Shown: positions 33,302 to 43,345 of the stretch, in pieces
How positions within the stretch are numbered: the stretch's first letter is position 1
Layout of the letters: every line of letters starts with the position of its first letter
Source: Crocodylus rhombifer
Lineage: Eukaryota > Chordata > Crocodylia > Crocodylidae
NCBI GenBank assembly: GCA_038503035.1
Contig: JAVSML010001078.1
Span: 193,972 to 257,971, forward strand
Reading direction: 5' to 3'
DNA length: 64,000 nucleotides
The notes under the pieces: generated by a model
Database searches by the model: none
What the model saw: only the letters and a program-made list of their open reading frames with translations
What the model was told of the DNA's origin: nothing
Position numbers and translations under genes: made by a program

Positions 33302-34806
33302 TAGTTTCATAGTTTCTAGGGTCGCAAGGGACCTGAGCAGATCATCAAGTCCAACCCCCTGCCATGGCAGGAAAGAGTACGGGGGTCAAATGACCCCGGC
33401 GAGGTGATTGTCTTGCCTTGTCTTAAAGCCCCCCAGGGTAGGAGCCTGCACCACTTCTCTTGGAAGTTGGTTCCAGACCCTAGCCGCCCTGACCATGAAG
33501 TCGCGCCTCCTGATATCTAGCCTAAATCTCCCCTCTGCCAGCTTGTGACTGTTATTCCTGGTCACTCCTGGCGGTGCTCGGGGGAACAGGGACTCCCCCA
33601 GTGCCTGCTGGTCCCCTCTGACTAGTCTGTAACAGGCCACAAGATCCCCCTCAGCCTTCTCTTGTGGCGGCTGAACAGGTTCAGGTCCCGTAGCCTCTCC
33701 TCATAGGGCCTGCCCTGCTGCCCCGACCATGCGAGTGGCCTCCTCTGGACCCTCTCCATGTTGTCCACGTCCCTCCTGAAGTGTGGCGCCCAGACCTGGA
33801 CGCAGTCCTCCAGCCGCGGCCTGACCAGTGCCGCACAGAGGGGGAGGATCACCTCCCTGGCCCTGCTCGAGATGCATCTGTGGATGCACGACAAGGTGCG
33901 GTCGGCCTTCCTGACCGCGTCCCCACACTGCCGGCCCACGTTCATCTTGGAGTCAGTGATGACCCCCAGATCCTTTTCTGCCTCTGCCCTGACGAGAAGA
34001 AAGTTCCCCAGCCGGTAGGTATGGTGCCGGTTGTTCCTCCCCAGGTGCAGCACCTTGCACTTGTCGGTGTTGAATCCCATCCTGTTCTCATCCGCCCACC
34101 CCTGTAACCTGTCTAGGTCCGATTGCAGCCTATTGCTCCCTTCTAGCGTGCCCACATCCCCCCACATATTAGTGTCATCAGCAAATTTGAGCAGGTGCTT
34201 TTTATCCTCTCATCCAAGTCACTGATGAAGATGTTGAACAGTGCGGGCCCGAGGACTGAATTCCTGGTCGAGCTCTTCCCCGTGGTTGGGGGGTCTGTAG
34301 TAGACCCCACCGTTAAGTCTCTTTCCCCTCAACTGCCTTGTATTCAGACCCAGAGCACTTCCGTGTGCCCCTCCTCTGACCCTGTGCTACCTGGTGAGGA
34401 TGTGTATTCCTCCTTAATGTAGAGCGCTGTCCCCCCGCCTTTTCTCCCTGTCCTGTCCCTCCTGTACAGCCCATAGCCCTTGATATTCACCGCCCAGAAA
34501 TGCGTTGGGTCCCACCACATTTCAGTGATCCCCACTATGTCCGGGCTGGTGTCAGCTAGCAGGAGGGTGAGTTCCTCCTGCTTGTTTCCCATACTACGAG
34601 GGTTTGTGCAGAGGCATTTGAGGCCTCCTGTGGATGTGTGCACTGGCCCCCTACTCTCAGCATTGCCCTGGCCCTTGTTGGTTACCTGGGTATTTGTTCT
34701 ACTTGTCGGTCTAGGCTGGGCCGTACTTGTGGGTGTTGCTTGGTTTGGCAGTCCAGGGCTTCCTCCGCCCTCGTCTTCCCCTTCCACCAACCTAGCACGA
34801 CACAGC
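33302..34806 (-). mobile_element. CR1 LINE with internal deletion
   Basis: The copy is collinear with 25323-26283 and then jumps at about 34255-34260 to sequence equivalent to 27787 onward, ending near 34806 at a point equivalent to the start of ORF2. About 1.5 kb of ORF2 (endonuclease C-terminus to reverse transcriptase motif C) is missing. The reading to both sides is very similar to the longer copy, so the two are recent relatives. Confidence 0.9.
33386..34806 (-). pseudogene. CR1 ORF2 relic, internally deleted
   Basis: The minus strand holds an endonuclease N-terminus at about 34344-34811 ('GLKCLCTNPRSMGNKQEE', 'IVGITEMWW', with Met where Thr stands in the sister copy). After the deletion junction come the reverse transcriptase active site, here intact as 'LLKFADDTNMW' near 34170-34200, and the C-terminal region 33386-34167 in two frames ('ERVQRRPLAWSG', 'RAARVWNQLPREVV'). 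Without the central part no enzyme can be made. It shows that the FAED seen in the longer copy is a later mutation. Confidence 0.85.
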
Positions 34807-35046
34807 CCCATAAGCCAGGTATAGACTTGACACTTTTACCAGTATAAGTGATTGGAAACTGGTCTGTACTCATAACAAAACATGAATTTGGCACAATAGA
34901 CTGGTTTTAAAATGGCCAAATCTGGTCTTAGATTTGCCACCAAAGGGTGAACGTTCGTTCTGTTCTCTACCGGTCCAAACTGTGCTGCTTACAGAAAACA
35001 GCGCGACTTATATCGATTTGCTTGCATGTCTGTACCTAGCCATAGT
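34807..35046. mobile_element. Possible small MITE
   Basis: 'gccaggtatagact' near 34813 and 'tgtctgtacctagc' near 35026 are an imperfect inverted pair (about 11 of 14) enclosing unrelated text ('aactggtctgtactcataac'). It could be a diverged relative of the TCTACAC-ended MITEs or chance. Confidence 0.3.
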
Positions 35047-35050
35047 GGTA

Positions 35051-35078
35051 GCCAATAGGCGCTGGTTTGAATATAAAT
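35051..35078 (+). promoter_or_regulatory. CCAAT box and TATA-like word
   Basis: 'gccaatagg' (35051-35059) is a good NF-Y-type CCAAT element. 'atataaat' (35071-35078) is TATA-like but only 12 bases later. They precede the CpG-dense stretch. No transcript evidence is available. Confidence 0.25.
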
Positions 35079-35129
35079 GTAGAATAGCAGCAGTTGGGTT
35101 GTTTCAGTACGTAACTCAATACCGAGGGT

Positions 35130-35640
35130 TAGAAGGGGCCTCAAGGTTTACGCCTGAAACCTTCCGGTCTGGAGTCGGATACGCTACCCTTGTGCTATGC
35201 ACGGAGCTGAGCGAGCGTCACAATATCAGGTGGCTGTGGGGTACCACCCCGGCCCTCTCCTCCCGGGGCTCTTGCACACCTGTTTGCTCATCCAGATGCC
35301 TCGAGGCACCTGCAGGAAGCCGGGCGAGGAGTGACTCTCCACACACACGCCTGCGCTCTTGCTGCAGCGCCCCGCAGCGAGATCCCCGCAGCTGTGGAGA
35401 AACACGCATGGAGTTAAATCAACTTTGCTGAGAGCGGAGCACAGGGAGCAGGAATCCGACTGTAAGCACAGCGGGGAGAGAGAGCGTCCACTTTCCTCTG
35501 CCTCTCCCTTCCCTCTGGCTCTTTCTCCACATTTCCCTCCTTCCTTCCCTGCTCTCTTTCTCCTCCTTCCTCTCCCTCTCTTCTCTGCTGATCTTCCCCT
35601 TTGCAAATCCGGCGCCCTTTCTGAGCTGGGAGTCCTCTAC
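35130..35640. other. CpG-dense stretch followed by a pyrimidine tract
   Basis: About 35150-35430 has roughly twenty CpGs in 280 bases, far above the single-copy flanks, and is not inside a recognised repeat. A CT-rich tract (35490-35590) follows. This resembles a CpG-island promoter or 5' exon. No convincing coding start is tied to it. Confidence 0.4.
35133..35207 (-). tRNA. tRNA-Trp(CCA)-like relic
   Basis: On the minus strand, 'gggtagcgtatccgactcca' continues 'gaccggaaggtt'. Compared with the vertebrate tRNA-Trp pattern known to me, the D-arm end, anticodon stem, anticodon loop (CTCCAGA, anticodon CCA) and variable loop agree at about 33 of 42 positions, mostly with transitions. The anticodon stem can still form four of its five pairs. 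The T arm and acceptor stem do not fit, so this is a pseudogene or a tRNA-derived SINE head rather than a working gene. Confidence 0.4.
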
Positions 35641-36965
35641 CCCTTGCATGGCTCAAATGAGAGTGCCTCCCCACTCCCTCCAGCCCTAATTGTTCCTTTA
35701 TTGCTGCTGTTAAGCCAGTGAATCCAGATTTAATTAAAAAGAAAAAAAAAGAAAACCCTGCAACAACCGGGGCCTGGACACAGGGGAAGGAAGAGTGATT
35801 GGCAGCCTCATAGGAAAGTGAGGTGAGCAGAAAAGTGTGGTTTACTTCTTTCTTATTCCTGCAGTCCCTGGTGGGGGTTGCTTTGCAAAATTAAAATGTA
35901 AAGTCCGTACTGGTGCCAGGTCAAGAGAAAAAAAGAATGGCAAGAGATCTTATCGGCACTAATGAATTCCCTGGGAGAGCGCCTGGAAACTTTAGCCCAG
36001 CAAGCAAAGCTGCTGCAAGCTCTGCGGCAGCTCCGAAGAGCAGGAGCGCGCTTGCAAAGCCATGCTCTCGTGTCCATCCAGGGGGTATCTTATCTTCCCA
36101 GTTACCCCCAAGCCTGCAGCAGACAGACAGGCAACCCGGCTGTTTCCACCTAAATGAACATGTGTGGACGGAGAGCTGCACTTGTGAATTGCTGCACCCT
36201 TTCTTTTCAGAGTCTCTCCTGTAAAGGGGATAGATAAGGATAGCATGCCACAAGGCCACAGCCTCCCCTGCCCCTGGTTATAAGTGGTTCTTCAAACACC
36301 CAGAGAAAATAAAATACAGAAAAACCAAGGAAGGCTTTGGTAAATGCATTCGGCTCTGCGAATGGGGAAGCAGGAGCCCTGATGGAAGGTGCTGGGTTTA
36401 TGGGACCGGGAAATGCCGCTTTCTTGGGGCGACGAGAACAAAAGCAAGGGGAGGCAGCTGCAAGGTGGGCTTCTCCCTGCCGCGTCCTCCCAGGTCTAGG
36501 CCGTGGCTCTGTTTAGGCACAAGAGGCTATTCTGCCTTCATGACGATGCCAACCTAGACTGGAAGGTCTAGGAAGGACCCCAGGTTCATTGCAGAGATGC
36601 AAGCCCCAGGAGGTCACCCCAAGGTGGCAAAGGGCACAATTCCTCTCTCCTACGGGACCATGGATAGCTTAGGTCAGGCACCCAGAGTCAAATGCTAGCA
36701 CATCTCCTCGAAAGAGATGCCCTGCGGCAGGCAAGGACCCTTTTTGTGTGTGCGCATGCTATGGCCACCTGCCCTCTGGAAACTAGCAGGCCTCGAACTT
36801 GGCGTCAAGGGGAACGGTACATTTGCTCAAGGCAACAGACCAAGCGAGTCACTTGCAAATTAAAGTGTGCCAGCCCAGTGTCCTGGGTCATGGTAGCTTG
36901 GAGGAGCTCCTGCCTCCAGAGTCGAAGCACCTTGCCATCTTGGATGCATTTACCTTGCCCCATGA
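35641..36965. other. Single-copy DNA with one weak exon candidate
   Basis: A frame at 35962-36153 (+) begins MNSLGERLETLAQQ and stays leucine/arginine-rich and helix-like for 40 codons, with a possible donor 'ggggtatct' near 36083. It lies downstream of the CpG-dense stretch. The codons are also readable in other frames, and I recognise no family, so it is not called as a gene. Confidence 0.3.
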
Positions 36966-36969
36966 GGCA

Positions 36970-37110
36970 GCGCAGGGGTGTTGTATCCCCAGGGAGCAGA
37001 CAGGGAAAGGTGAAGAGAGCTGCCCAAGGGCATACAGGAGGCCTGTGTCAGAGCAGGGACTTGAATTTAGCCTCTCCCAACACCTGGCTTTGCTTTCATC
37101 TCCCTCCAAC
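36970..37110 (+). mobile_element. Possible MIR-like fragment
   Basis: 'agacagggaaaggtgaagag', 'ctgcccaagggcatacagg' and 'gagcagggacttgaattt' follow the order of the MIR core and 3' half, at high divergence. Confidence 0.45.
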
Positions 37111-37524
37111 AGCAGACTGCAAGCCACCAGCTGTCCCGTCGCCAGCCTTGGGATAGCAACGCTACCTCCTCGGTGCTGACCCTGAGCTAGGGCTTCATCA
37201 GGTCCTTTAGAAGTGGAGGCTCCTTCATGCTATTTCCGTGGCTTCCAAGCAGCACGGTAATTGGCTCCATCTGCCAATAATTCATCTCCCCGTCAACTGA
37301 AGGCCCCAGCGTGCCCATCCAGCACCTCCTTGCGCGTGATAAATTCACAGGAAAGATCAAAACAAAACCCCAGCTCCTCTGTTGCTTTCTGTAGTGCATT
37401 TGGGTTAGAGCAGTCTGCCCCCGGCATCTCCGAGCTGCTGACAAAAGACCCCTCCCACCCAAAGGCACCTCACTAGGGCCACATCATCATGGCTCCAAGG
37501 CATTGTAGCAACCCAGCCGTCTCA

Positions 37525-37805
37525 GAGAAAAGCATAGGAAGTGAGGGTGGAAGGGACCTCAGGGGGTCACATCTAGTCTACCCCCCTGCTGCAAGCAGGG
37601 CCAGCCCCAACTACATCATCCCAGCCAGGGCTTTGTCTACCCGGGTCTTCAAAGCCTCCAAGGGTGGAGATGCCGCCACCTCTCTGGGTCACCTGCTCCA
37701 GGGCTTCACCACCCTCCTAGTGAGAAAATACTTCTTAATTTTACCTCGACTTCCCTTGCTTCAACTTGAGACCGTTGCTTCTCATTCTCTCTCCATGCGC
37801 AATTC
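37525..37805 (-). mobile_element. CR1 LINE 3' fragment
   Basis: 'agcataggaagtgagggtgg', 'gggggtcacatctagtctac', 'tctacccgggtcttcaaagc' and 'cgacttcccttgcttcaact' mark the usual CR1 tail and ORF2 C-terminus. Confidence 0.9.
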
Positions 37806-37929
37806 TTCCCAGGTGAAAAAGAACCGCATGTGACACCTTGTAATCCCAGTCCTTAGCACCGGGCAGTGTCTGGTAGCAATAGGCCTGAGGATGGTTTGGA
37901 AACCTATAATAAGCTCCAGTCTGTAATCA

Positions 37930-38080
37930 GTGCTTGTGGATCTCGAAGCGCTTTATGGAGAAAGTGAGCTTCATTATCCCCATTTTATAGACGAGGAAAC
38001 TGAGGCCCAGAGCGGAGCTGTGAAAGGTGTGTGGTCACATAACATGTCAGCTGCAGAGCTAGGAGCAGAACCCAGGGCTT
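37930..38080 (+). mobile_element. MIR SINE
   Basis: 'tcattatccccattttatag', then 'acgaggaaactgaggcccag' and 'gtcacataacatgtcagctg', then 'gagctaggagcagaacccag' is the MIR core and 3' half in order. It is the best MIR in the window. It ends exactly where the next MITE begins, so the MITE probably inserted into it. Confidence 0.85.
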
Positions 38081-38655
38081 CAGGGGTGTGTCTACACGTG
38101 CATTAATGTGCCTTAGTCAATGCACATTAAATCTAGTACCTCCAGGCTCTTACGCACGTACACAGAGCCTGCGCCGACACGGTGGAAATCCAGCGTGTCG
38201 GAGCAGACTCGTCTGCTGGGGCATGAAAGTCGACGCGCGCCGGCAGCCATCCGTGTCACGTGTATCGGTGTCGCTGCGCGTCGCCATGCTGAAAAAACGG
38301 TGGCAGCGCACTTTAAAATAAAACACATTCGAGGATCAGTTCAAAGCACTCCACTGCCATTTTTTCATTGCAGGGACATATGGCAACACTGATTTATGTG
38401 ACAAGCAGGTGCATTTAATTAGTGTGGCTCACTAATTAAAAGCACCCAGCACATGTAAGAATACCATCCGCTGTGAGATACTAGGAAAATGTGCATTGGT
38501 CTTGTCTTAATGTGCATTAACTAAAAAGCATGGTTTTTAAGTGACCCTTAATGCACGTGAGCCTATTTTAATGCTCATTAACTAAAAAGCACTTTTTAGT
38601 GACATTTTAACGTGCATTAAAATAAGATAATGCAAATTACAGCATACGCATAGCT
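38081..38655. mobile_element. Palindromic MITE, CATTAA type, long CpG-rich form
   Basis: The left end is 'ggggtgtgtctacacgtgca'. The right end is diffuse ('aatgcaaattacagcatacg'). The 38150-38300 core is very CpG-rich ('tgtcgctgcgcgtcgcc', 'gtcgacgcgcgccggcag') and shares 'ctgaaaaaacggtggcagcg' with the CpG-poor copy at 29586. TTAATG-NN-CATTAA units recur at 38510-38640. It is non-coding; the short open frames in the core follow from its composition. Confidence 0.7.
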
Positions 38656-40145
38656 CCAGCTCTTGCTAATGACTTTTTGCAGGCCCTGGTGTCTTGAGAG
38701 ACACAATAGACTTTACCTACTCCCCCATCTGCTTTTCATCCCAGAGGAGATCCCCACTGCTTCCTGAGTCACGCTCCTGTTTTCTTAAGACTCAGGTGAG
38801 CAGCAGGTCTAGTGACACATTGCAGCAGTGCCATGCCAGAACACGCGCCCGTCTCCTCCGTGTGCCATAAATGCCACCCTCTGGACACTGCCAAAGGCAC
38901 AAGACTAAGGTCCTGGGCTCTTTAGACAGAAGCACGTTTCCTGTAACACCTCAAGGAAATAGTGACAGGTCGTCGCCATCGTCCTTGGAGGCCAGAGCCT
39001 CTTTGTAATGCATGTGCAGTATTGAACAGCTATATAAATATCTGGAAAAAACAAATTTCAGGAAACCAGAGCTGGGAGGAAAATGGGTTCCCCTGTTCCT
39101 CAGAGCTTGTTCAAGTAAGGAAACATTTTCCTGAGCTAATATTGGGACAGCATCCCCCCCCCTTCAAAAATGCAAAATTTTCACAAACTGAAAATAAATA
39201 AAATGGTTTTGATACATTTCAAAACTATTGAAAACACCTCTGTTACTTTTAGCTCTCTGAATATCATTTTCTCTTTTTTTTTTATAGAAAATCCTGCATC
39301 TGGGGTGACCTCTGAGGTCTTTTGCAAGTCCATGCCATATTTTACAGATAATTGTCAAACTGAGAAACAGATTTTTTTTTTTGGTCTAGAAAAAGTCCAA
39401 ATGAAAATTTTTTGGACAACTTGAAAACTTTATTTTTCTTAAATCGTAAGTAAAAAAAATTATAATAATAATCCACCGCAAACTTTTTTTTTTTCCGCGA
39501 AAGAGCACACTGCATTGAAAAAGTCCCAGCCACCTCTATTATGAGCATCACTTGAGAGGAAACAGATGTTTTCTTCCCACCGACAACTGACTTGTCAGTG
39601 ATTCGTGCCGTTCCCGGGAGAGGCCCCGCCTCCCACACGCTAGCCCCACCCTCTCAGGCATGCAGCTATACCTGTTTTTTCTTTTCTCAGTCAAAGCTGA
39701 AACGACACCTCTTTCCCTTTGCGCCGCGCACAAAGACGTTGTCAGCATTGCTAATACAGTCACTCCGCCAGGCCCTTGTCAAGACAGGAGTAAATGAAGA
39801 GCCGCGGCCTTTTCAACACGTCTGTCCGCGCAAGCAGATGTTTAAAAAGAATGTGACGTGCCGCCAAAAAAAGGCACCGGCAGATGATGCGCTTGCCCAC
39901 GCTGGGATTCACCCTCCTCCTTTGGGGCCCAGCGTGTTGTGTTGCTGCGCGCTGTTTAATGCGCACCTGCGGAGAAAAGTGCATTTTGGCACTGAGGAAA
40001 ATCGAGCACCACCTACACCTGTGCAGTTCTGAGGATACTAAGCTGAATGTTGCATTAGCAACTCCATGGTAGAAAGACATTGCATTACACTAGTTTATCT
40101 ACTGACCTGTCTCGGGTGCATATGGGGTTGCCTTTGATTCTGGCA
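38656..40145. other. Single-copy and AT-rich decayed DNA
   Basis: 39140-39530 is rich in GAAA/TTTC runs and poly-T and may be a decayed repeat. 39590-40030 has several CpGs and a 146-codon frame (39592-40032) without a family. Nothing is called. Confidence 0.3.
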
Positions 40146-40300
40146 GGCTCTTTTTTTAATACATTTATTATCGTGAGGTAGGAGTTACCACTATGTCCCC
40201 AGCTTCCAGAAGATGAAGGCACAGAGGAGTGACGGGGCTTGTCCAGGGTTACAAGGCCGCTCTTCTGAGACATAGGTTTGTGCCCTATCCACCACTACAG
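40146..40300 (+). mobile_element. MIR-like SINE
   Basis: 'tatcgtgaggtaggagttac', 'agatgaaggcacagaggagtg' and 'gcttgtccagggttacaagg' follow the MIR core order. Confidence 0.65.
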
Positions 40301-40304
40301 AAAA

Positions 40305-40765
40305 GACGTAGGTGAAGTGGAGAGAGTCCGGTGGAGGGCAATGGAAACGGTTTGGGGGGTTGGGCAACAGGACTGGTGAGGAGAGGCAGAGGAAAATGGG
40401 CTGATTTAGCCTACAGAAGAGAAGACCGAGGGAGATTGAATAGCAGCCTTCACCTTCGCTGCAAAGAGGATGGAGCTGGGCTGGTCTCAGTGGGAGCAGA
40501 TGACAGGACAAGGAGCAATGGGCTCAGGCTGCAGCAAGGGAAGCTGAGGCTGGATATTAGGAAAAACTTTCCCATGAGGAGAGTGGTGAAGCACTGGAGC
40601 AGGTTACCCAGAGACGTGGCAAATCTCCATCCTTGGAGGTTTTAAAGACCCGGCTCGACAAAGCCTTGGCTGGGATGATGTAGTTGGGGCTGGTCCTGCT
40701 TGGAGCAGGGGGGGTGGACTGTGACCCCCCCGGTCCCTTCCAGCCTCATTGCCTATGACTGTACG
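40305..40765 (+). mobile_element. CR1 LINE 3' fragment
   Basis: It starts inside ORF2 ('gtggagagagtccggtggag') and runs through 'GADDRTRSNGLRLQQGKLR' to a tail 'gtcccttccagcctcattgc' and 'ctatgactgt'. It directly follows a MIR copy. Confidence 0.9.
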
Positions 40766-40880
40766 AGCACCTGAACCACTCTTCCTCTAGGTCTTCTGAA
40801 CAAGATGACTCTTGAGTTCTGCTCCAGTCCTATGACTAAAATCAGCTTTCCATATAGCTCCTTAATCCATCATTGCCTAT

Positions 40881-41348
40881 AATGGCCGTGCCCAGATGGG
40901 CGCAGCCGTGCAGTATGTGGCACCACGGACACGTCTGCGGCACCACATACCGCACATTCAACTGATCTCCATGCTGCAAGGTAGCATCATGGAGGGAGGT
41001 GGGGTGGGTTTTGATCCCAGGGTCAAAAAAACCCATGCAAAAAAATAAAAATAAAAAGTGAAGTGGCGCATGCGGGGTCAGAGTCTGCCACCCAAAACCG
41101 GATCCTGGCAGGCCAGAGCCACGCTCCAGCTGCCGGCCAGGCTCCAAGCTGCTGGGTCACTCTTGTTGCAACCCCAGGAGGCCCCTGGGGAGCCCAAGTA
41201 AGGCCAGAGCTGTCCCCATCTTCCCCTACCCCACCCGGGGTAATCTGCCATGTACAAGAAGGCACGTGGCACGGGTGCTCCCCGAGGACAACTGGTGCTT
41301 CTTGGCCCTGGAGAAACAAACGTCTGCGCTCATGTGGACATGGCTATG
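40881..41348. mobile_element. MITE-like element, third type
   Basis: The 25-base ends 40881-40905 ('aatggccgtgcccagatggg' then cgcag) and 41324-41348 (reading back 'catagccatgtccacatgag' then cgcag) match at 19 of 25, and most differences are transitions. Near the left end 'gcagtatgtggcaccac' faces 'gcggcaccacataccgc', a nested inversion. No coding frame has a motif. It is unrelated in interior to the CAGTAA/CATTAA elements. Confidence 0.55.
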
Positions 41349-41939
41349 AAGAATTGCACCTTCGTTTTAAAGAGTTCTTGAACCAGCTGCTTCTGGGACC
41401 AGGCTTGACGTCACTTCTTCGATCAGCTCAGCAATGGCACCGCGCGCTCTTAGCTTGGATGCTTCGTAGAGAGCTTTGGAAACCTGTGGGATGAAAATTG
41501 CTCGAGATAAGTAAGGTAATAGCGAAGATGATTCAGAGGAGCCAAAGACAGCTCAAAGAGAGAAAAGAAAGAGGGGGATAATGTCTTATTCCTGACAGGA
41601 GCTCCAGTGGGTGGAGACGCCACTCCAAGCCTTACCGCATGAGTGTATTTGCACATTTTGTGTCAGAACAGATAAGGTGGTGCCAGCATTTCCATTATGC
41701 GTCTTCATTTGCAGAGACTTGTAAGTCAGCCATAAATAAAAGCATTTGGAAGAGCTCTTGGGAAATGGCATCCCAGCCCAGGAGCGAGCCTTTGTTTGGT
41801 TTTTGTTTTCCATTTACATTTTTCATATGACATTTTTTGTTTTATTAAACCAAAAGAAAATGACACCATATAAACACAAGAACCAAAACACTACAATGGG
41901 AATGCATTACTATTGGCCCAATGACCACCTGGCAGTGGG
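41349..41939. other. Single-copy DNA
   Basis: Nothing recognised. Confidence 0.3.
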
Positions 41940-42246
41940 GTAGGATAACAAGGCACATGGAGCTGAAGAGTGTCCAAGAAGAACAGATCTGTCATTCGGG
42001 GAGGTCCAGGGTGGAGGAGGGCAGAGTTAAGAAAAACAGGATGAAACGAAGCAAAGGAAAATTTAGCTTGAGGAAAACTTTCCTAAGAGTGGAAAAGTCT
42101 CCCCAGGGAAGTGATGGAAACCCAACCACTTGAGTCATTGAACTGGCCCAAGCAAGAAGAATGCGGCGTAAAGAACAATCTCACACTGGCAAGGAAAGGG
42201 GCCTCGATGACCTAATAGGTCTTTTCCATCTCTCATGTCACTGGTT
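41940..42246 (+). mobile_element. Old CR1 3' fragment
   Basis: 'aatttagcttgaggaaaac' (the 'ttgaggttggatattagg' position), 'ggaaaagtctccccagggaag' and 'gggcctcgatgacctaataggtc' with 'ttttccatctctcatgtc' follow CR1 order at high divergence. Confidence 0.6.
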
Positions 42247-42672
42247 CAGTTGAAAGCATAGGGGGAACATTAAGTAAGCAAAATAACCGCCTGTCTGATC
42301 TTTGCCAGGACACCCACCTCCTTCCAACAAAGGCCACAAAGCCAAGTATGGTGACATTCGTCCTCTTGTCAGGCTTCGTGCAATCACAGATCTGTTCTGC
42401 TGCGCCTGTTCGATAAATGCCCAGAAGACTTCAGTTCCCAAGTCCTTCAATCAAGCCCTTTTCACCAGCAAAAAAACTGCAGGCAGAAAACAGAAACTTT
42501 CCTAGTTGTTCATGGGGAATGACTGCTGCTGTAAAAAAGGGACCTGGAGGTGACAGGAGATCGGGCAAGTAATTTAAGTCAGCACTGCCATATTACTGCA
42601 ATAAGGAGAGAAGTAAAAGCCTGGCATGTACTAACAGGAGTGTTGTCTCTTAAGTGATGGGAAATTATTCTT
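42247..42672. other. Single-copy DNA
   Basis: Nothing recognised. Confidence 0.3.
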
Positions 42673-43082
42673 CTACTCAGTGGGTATGTCTACAAGTGTG
42701 CATTTACTGTGCAGTAACTGAAATTACTTCACAGTGCAGGTGCATGTCAACACGTGCATGCCCATACTGTGCAGTAAATATGGTGACTTATGCTGACTTG
42801 GGTGTAAATTTGATACCTGCATCATGCAATTACACCCAATTAGTCACTGCGCAGTAATGCACATGTAGACCTCTTACTGCACAGTAACGTGCATGAAGAC
42901 CTTTTACTGCACAGTAACACTGTGTGGGTGGGATGACTGGGGACTAACTTTAGTCCCAAGTCAGTACACACATAGCATTAATGTACTTTAATACCTGCAC
43001 GTGTAGACACCAGACTATTCCCACCTACTGCGCAATAACTTAAAGCCGGTGTAAATGCACATGTAGACACACCCAGTGTTAA
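42673..43082. mobile_element. Palindromic MITE, CAGTAA type
   Basis: The ends are 'cagtgggtatgtctacaagt' at the left and 'catgtagacacacccagtg' at the right. The interior carries 'tttactgtgcagtaac', 'tactgtgcagtaaa', 'cactgcgcagtaat', 'ttactgcacagtaac' (twice) and 'ctactgcgcaataac'. It shares 'tagtcccaagtcag' with the copy at 1406, and the two are similar in length (about 400 bp). Confidence 0.8.
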
Positions 43083-43345
43083 TGAAGCCTGACTTGGGTT
43101 CTTTCATGCTTTTTTGGCCACTACACCTCAAAAAGGCTGTGGATAAATTGGAAAAGTCAAAGGAGAGCAAGACAGTTCATTAGCCACCTAAACAACATGA
43201 CATGCAAGGAAAGGTTGGAAGAAAAGACACGTTGCTAAGGGTTTCCAAGGCGTGCTCTAAAGAACTGTTCTCTGTAGACACACAGAGCAAAGGCAAGCTT
43301 TGGACTTGTGTTGCAACAGGGGAGATTTGGGTTAGAGACTGGTAA
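43083..43345 (+). mobile_element. Old CR1 ORF2 fragment
   Basis: 'ggctgtggataaattggaaaag', 'gagcaagacagttcattag' and 'catgcaaggaaaggttggaag' match the ORF2 thumb-to-C-terminus text of old CR1s. It lies right beside the MITE. Confidence 0.55.

Noticed and set aside
34934..35431. 165-codon plus-strand frame across the CpG-dense stretch
   Set aside because: It reads antisense through the tRNA-like relic and shows no protein family. The length is favoured by GC content.
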